Part shown: positions 63,790-64,000 of the stretch, piece by piece
Layout: each line of letters starts with the position of its first letter
Numbering within the stretch: the stretch's first letter is position 1
Assembly: GCF_002153425.1 (NCBI RefSeq)
Contig: NZ_KZ119600.1
Span: 1,153,714-1,217,713, forward strand
From: Litchfieldia alkalitelluris
GTDB lineage: Bacteria; Bacillota; Bacilli; Bacillales; Salisediminibacteriaceae
Length of the DNA: 64,000 bases
Direction of reading: 5' to 3'
Made by a program: the position numbers and the translations under genes
The notes under the pieces: generated by a model
What the model was told of the DNA's origin: nothing
What the model saw: the letters and a program-made list of their open reading frames with translations, nothing else
Database searches by the model: none

Positions 63790-64000
63790 GTGGAGCTACT
63801 CTTATATGGCTTTATAGCTTCAGTTATCATTCATTTCGTTTATATACTATGCATGGTAGGCTTTGGATATATAAAAACAAAGTTACATAAGCCAGACATA
63901 TCAAAGGTAGATCAACTTCCAAATAAAGTTGCTCATGGCAGGCGAAGTTCCCCAGTTTTCCTAGTATTTTCTCTGGTGGGAGTAGCCCTAATTTGTTGGT
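63790..64000 (+). CDS. Membrane protein, 3' part outside the window
   Basis: The frame from GTG 63790 is open to the edge for 70 codons, with GGGGTGG upstream. It shows an N-terminal helix (FIASVIIHFVYILCMVGFGY), a hydrophilic stretch (KTKLHKPDISKVDQLPN) and the start of a second helix (SSPVFLVFSLVGVALIC). Family not recognised. Confidence 0.55.
   Translation, partial: MELLLYGFIASVIIHFVYILCMVGFGYIKTKLHKPDISKVDQLPNKVAHGRRSSPVFLVFSLVGVALICW

Overview
The window looks like the chromosome of a low-GC, spore-forming member of the Bacillaceae. It carries small acid-soluble spore protein genes (sspK, sspE) and a backbone collinear with the Bacillus subtilis yfh-yga region: yfhD, yfhE, yfhF, recX, yfhH, sspK, yfhJ, yfhP, mutY, yfhS, fabL, sspE, ygaC/ntdP and ygaD, spread over about 31.9-57.5 kb. 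Several transporters belong to Na+-coupled families (glutamate, alanine/glycine, Na+/Ca2+). No rRNA, tRNA, phage, CRISPR or cas genes were seen.

Layout. 1-4.9 kb: a YhfK-like reductase, a small CxxCxGxG protein, a 2-hydroxyacid dehydrogenase, an ion-transporter-family membrane protein, an alkyladenine glycosylase and a DUF3892 protein. 4.9-7.7 kb: a giant hairpin array. 7.7-17.5 kb: a RocB-like peptidase, an XRE regulator with a frameshifted membrane partner, a GltS-type symporter, a Na+/Ca2+ exchanger, a complete IS1182-type element, and an ACT/UPF0210 gene pair behind a glycine riboswitch. 17.7-18.3 kb: a 51-bp array. 18.5-31.7 kb: a UvrD-type helicase, an aldo/keto reductase, three tandem repetitive-protein paralogues, an AGCS symporter, a His-rich lipoprotein and an orphan treR. 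31.9-57.5 kb: the yfh-yga backbone, interrupted by a lactate permease, a second giant array, a ywrD-ywrB-ywrA block, a toxin-antitoxin pair, a quinone oxidoreductase, an HExxH protein and two more arrays. 57.7-58.6 kb: another array. 58.7-64 kb: an MBL-fold hydrolase, then many small membrane proteins, lipoproteins, a GNAT and a VOC protein.

The most striking feature is a set of tandem hairpin arrays at seven places (4948, 17779, 26897, 41069, 52756, 53050 and 57741). They have at least four unrelated stem sequences, yet six repeat with exactly 52 bp and one with 51 bp. Register is kept without indels over more than 2 kb in one array and broken only once, by 11 bp, in another. 52 bp is close to five turns of B-DNA. 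Four arrays share the stem CGGGCACTAT/ATAGTGCCCG but have private loops and spacers. A second stem family (TTTCCC.../GGGTAAA) joins the first through a shared CGGG box in the same register. The arrays lie only between genes, often next to intrinsic terminators, and no transposase of the REP-associated type is present in the window.

Start codons were chosen by ribosome-binding-site spacing, so several genes are given shorter than their longest open frame. All homology statements come from recognition of sequence, not from database searches.
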